The notes under the pieces: model-generated
The model's database searches: none
Told to the model about the DNA's origin: nothing
What the model saw: the letters and a program-made list of their open reading frames with translations, nothing else
Assembly (NCBI GenBank): GCA_964035545.1
Contig: OZ037770.1
Coordinates: 1,035,001-1,099,000 of the forward strand
DNA length: 64,000 nucleotides
DNA from: Bugula neritina
Lineage: Eukaryota > Bryozoa > Gymnolaemata > Cheilostomatida > Bugulidae
Direction: 5' to 3'
In this document: in pieces, positions 60,224 through 64,000 of the stretch
Layout of the letters: every line of letters begins with the position of its first letter
How positions within the stretch are numbered: the first letter of the stretch is position 1
Program-made: the position numbers and the translations under genes

Positions 60224-60274
<51 letters not shown>
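60224..60274. repeat. (TA)n microsatellite
   Basis: About 50 bp of TA directly left of the half-hammerhead. Confidence 0.93.
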
Positions 60275-60277
<3 letters not shown>

Positions 60278-60309
60278 AATCTGTGGACAGCAGCTGTTTC
60301 GGGATTTGT

Positions 60310-60311
<2 letters not shown>
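60275..60311 (-). pseudogene. Half hammerhead ribozyme relic
   Basis: On the minus strand it reads GGACAAATCCCGAAACAGCT and then GCTGTCCACAGATTGAG, matching the 3' half of the ribozyme at 53471-53517 (stem II 3' side, GAAA, stem III, cleavage site, stem I 3' arm). The CTGATGA side is replaced by (TA)n. Confidence 0.8.
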
Positions 60312-60480
<169 letters not shown>

Positions 60481-60829
60481 TTGGTACACACAAATATATA
60501 TAACTGTAATGGACTATACACAACAGCTGCCAAAGGTCATCATTGAACAGCTGACTAAGCTGGAACTGTTCAAATCATAGCAGCATGTTAATGAGAAATT
60601 TATAGTATGGCAACACACTCATAGGACTTGCAACAATGTTGTAAGCAGGAAGCTGGGGGCAGTCATCCGGATGTTTGTCAGAGGGTGATTCTGCCGGGTT
60701 GGAGCTGGCCAGATTTAGTTGCGAAAGTTTGATGTTTACCCAAGTCCTGGTGTATATAAGATGCTGTCTTTTCTGTTCAGTTATAGAGGTTTTTAGCTTG
60801 TAAAGAGGAGAAATACACAATAACATTAA

Positions 60830-63595
60830 ATTCCAAGTGATCACACTAGTCATTATGACCTTCATCCAAACGGAGGGAAAATTTTGATTAACGATGGGTA
60901 CAGATACCAAAAAAACAAAATGACAAGCCATAAGATATTCTGGAGATGTTGGCGGACAGCCTGTAGAGCTTCTCTTCAAACTGATTTGTTTAATCTAGAG
61001 GAGGAAAATCCTAACATCACAATATTGCAGGTATGTCAATGCATTTTGATTGTTGGAACAGAAAAAAATATAATGTATATGTAATAGATTCACTATTTCA
61101 TGCCAGTTTTAAAATTTCTACACTAGCCTGGTCATAATTTCACCATTTGTATAGGAAGAGATGTTAACAAGATTGCTTAAAGGTAGCAGTGATTATGATA
61201 ATAATAAGCTACATATATCACTCTATAACTGTATTTATTAATTGTTGCCCCACTTCGCTTTGTTTCTATTGTTACTTTTTCACATGCATTACTATTATAA
61301 TCATTTTCAGTCACTCTGGCATTGTCCTGAATTTTCTCATAAGTTTTAAGATGATCAAGCATTTTCGGCATCATCTTGTGGTTGATTTAATTATTATTAC
61401 TTCTAAATTATACAACTTTAGGTTGCAGAACATAAAAATCACGGTCAAGAAAATGACCTCATCGCATCATCAGCTCTAGCAGAGCAAATGCTAAAAGAGG
61501 TAGAAAGAGATCCAAGTAAGCCAACTAAAAGAATTTTTGACGAAACTGTTCAACGGAACATAAATGTTGATCAAGTTCCAGAGTATCATAAAGTGAAGTC
61601 AATATTAGTGAGAAAGAGAGCTTCGCTGAACCCTGCCATACCTCATGAAATATCTGATGTGGAATTGGTAGGACAATGGAAAAGAACATGGGCAGGGAGC
61701 AGATTTCTCTCCCACCAAGATAATGAGTGGGGGATCCTTGTATTCGGAACAAAAAAGAATTTCAAGATGTTGCAACAATGTAACATTGTGTATGTTGATG
61801 GGACATTTAAAACTTGCCCACTACCTTACAAACAGTTTATGACGATTCATGGGTTATTTCATGGAAGACCTCTACCATTTGTAATGGCCCTCATGGGGGG
61901 AAAGACAGTGGGACAGTATAGGCAGCTGTTTCAGCATGTTAAAAGCAAAGTGAGGGAAGCAACAGGCCACCATTGGCGCCCAAGAACAATAGTATCTGAC
62001 TTTGAAATTTCTCTTATCACAGCTATTGAAACAGAGATGCCCCAAGTCAGAACATCTGGATGCTACTTCCATTTTTGCCAAAGCATGTGGCGTAGAATAC
62101 AGAATGTTGGCCTCAGTAGGGGTTACAGGCACTGTAGCCGCCTTCGAAAACATGTTAGGAAATTTATGGCTATTGGATACTTGCCTCCGGCATTGGTCCG
62201 ACAAAATTTTCGATTGCTAGCCACTTCAAACTCAACACAGCAATTAATAGCCCGCCACCCTGCTCTGTTAGAGTTCATCACATATATAGAACGAAATTAT
62301 TTAAATGGACAGTTTCCTCCAGCCTTTTGGAATGTATTCCACCGGAATGGTGACTCAAGAACCAACAATCATGTTGAAGGTAATTTTATTGTTCTCCCAG
62401 TCAACGAAAATATATTTGTAAACGAAGAAAGTATGCAATATAGCCATATATTAGCTTTCAGCTAATGAGTTTTCCTCTCTTACACAATTGCCTTAGCTGC
62501 TGTTTGAGCTTATTTATGGGGCTTAGTCTGCCATAGCTCAAATAATTAAATGTTTTTTAGTGGTTAAATTTTACTTGCCCAGATAAAATATCTGGAAATT
62601 CCCAAATAGTATTTTGTGTCTAGGTTAGGTAAAACCTGATGAATCTAAAATTGAAGTTATTAAAAATAATAGGTGTTTGGTATTTAAAAATTTGAATAAT
62701 TTCCAGCAATTTCTTTTTATCAAAGGTTTGCTCAAAAAGTCACAGTTTTTGTTAATAATTTATTTCCATTTTTTAGCTTTTAACTTTGTTGCTTTACTGT
62801 CCAAAAGAATTAAAATTACTTGGCGTTATTTATCCTGAATAAAGTCGAAATTGAAGTAAGCATTCCTGCATACACTTATGTTAGCAATAAAAGCTTTATT
62901 TATTAATCTCTATTCATAGTAGTGTATTAGAAGGAGAAATTTGAATTAATGGTAATAACTTTTGCAAATGAAATTAAAAATATTCGGAAAAAGTCCAAAA
63001 GAGCTTTGAATAAAATTTGTTCAACTGATCTGAGAATAAAGTACCTGATGGCGTAAGTGCTAGTTAAGTTGTTTTTATTGCGAGAGGTGCGCAAATACAA
63101 GTATTTGAAAAAACTGCTGCAGGTATAAGTCATATGTATACATGTTTTTAATATAAAAGTATTTTCAAAGGAGGCACTAGAATAATTAATTTAAAAGGTG
63201 ATTAATTATATGTTCCCATTTAACAATAGGGTAGTCATATATTGTATACATTGGTTACATATATAGACTAGCCAAACTAATTATAAATATATACTAAGCA
63301 AAGATGATAAAAATGTATTTATATAATTCCAGGGTTTCACTGCAGATGGAACGATACTGTTGGAGTTCGGCATCCATCATTGTGGTATTTCCTAAGGAAA
63401 CTTAAAGATGAACAACGACTGCTTAATGTTTCATCTGCTGCTGCAAGAAGAGGAGAGGCACCACTACCAAAAAGGCGAAAATGGAGAGAGCTGGAAAGGA
63501 GAATTGAAGCACTGAAGGCAGACTATAATAATGGGGATAGAGATCTGACGAGTTACTGGAGTGCCATAACTTATGCAATAAAGGCATATGTTTAA
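60830..63595 (+). CDS. FLYWCH-MULE transposase
   Basis: Cut-and-paste transposase of the Mutator-like group. Exons: about 60830-61030 (5' limit unsure; an in-frame stop lies just before and no ATG is in frame until 60922, so a further 5' exon is possible), 61422-62379 and 63333-63595. The junctions are GT-AG and in phase. A FLYWCH-like zinc finger comes first: INDGYRY, IFWRCWRTACRA, with AEHKNH across the first intron. The MULE catalytic domain has YVDGTFKTCPLPYKQF (first Asp), IVSDFE (second Asp) and NNHVEGFH (Glu) spanning the second intron. All three DDE residues are present and no internal stops were seen in the spliced frame. It lies between the TIRs, so the element may be autonomous. 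Confidence 0.9.
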
Positions 63596-63770
63596 CTGAC
63601 TACATAGATGTTTCAGATAGTATTAAACTTTTACTGATGTTTTATTTGTGAAAATCATTTATTTGATATAATATATTATTGGTCACAGAGAACTAAATAA
63701 TGGTGTACATGCAGTTAGATGTATATCATATCCTATAATTATTAGAGATACAAATCCACTGAAAATACAT

Positions 63771-64000
63771 TTAGTTAAATTATGCATATATCAGTTTCAA
63801 TTAAAAATATCTCTTTGTGATTAAAAATATCTTTAATTAGAGATATCTGTAAAAATGCATTGAAAACTAAAAATTATAAACATCCTGGACACTACTCTAA
63901 AATCAAATAACCAAAGCTGCACACCATAATATACCAAACCAAACATATCCACAAGATATGTAGATAAGGGCAACCTTCTAGCTGTAACTGCCTGGCTGGG
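63771..64000. repeat. Right terminal inverted repeat of the MULE (cut by window)
   Basis: Reverse complement of 57858-58088 with scattered substitutions. It runs into the window end. Confidence 0.85.

Overview
The window is eukaryotic and most likely from an invertebrate animal. Genes are split by short GT-AG introns, the background is AT-rich, and about half the sequence is repeats. The protein set (glutamate-cysteine ligase, regulator of calcineurin, GT11 fucosyltransferases, FLYWCH/MULE transposase, Penelope-like and Ty3/gypsy retroelements) fits an early-branching metazoan such as a sponge, but the species cannot be fixed from sequence alone.

Layout. (1) 1-35172: three complete or near-complete paralogues of the glutamate-cysteine ligase catalytic subunit gene (GCLC). 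Two are in tandem on the minus strand (6600 to beyond 57, and 21894-16445). One is inverted on the plus strand (28755-35172). All have the same 13-exon plan, every exon checked joins in frame, and even their intronic minisatellites are shared. A full Ty3/gypsy element with 269-bp LTRs that read identical (7220-14789) sits between copies 1 and 2. It carries a gag-pol frame and a second, zinc-finger/coiled-coil frame. (2) 38253-41119: a four-exon RCAN (calcipressin) gene whose second intron holds about 950 bp of AGT trinucleotide repeat, followed by a small unrecognised gene ending in a CAAX-like motif (41701-43138). (3) 45455-56774: two same-strand GT11 alpha-1,2-fucosyltransferase-like genes with a shared phase-1 intron; the first has a repetitive glycosylatable stem. 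(4) 57850 to the window end: a MULE-type DNA transposon with long terminal inverted repeats and a three-exon FLYWCH-MULE transposase, with a MITE and a 3' piece of a Penelope-like element lying inside it.

The most unusual signals are small. At least four sequences fold by eye as type I hammerhead ribozymes: two beside (TA)n tracts near 53.5-53.9 kb, and two in the inverted arms of the Penelope-like fragment near 59.4 and 60.07 kb. The GCLC introns hold minisatellites made of splice-site sequence. Intron 11 repeats the sense 5' splice site, and intron 6 repeats a 12-nt antisense of its own 5' splice site. Intron 8 is dense in TGA(C/G)TCA motifs.

Functionally, the GCLC cluster would set the dose of the first step of glutathione synthesis, RCAN tunes calcineurin, and the fucosyltransferases act on Golgi glycans. 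No joint pathway links these neighbours. The rest is mobile DNA and simple repeats.
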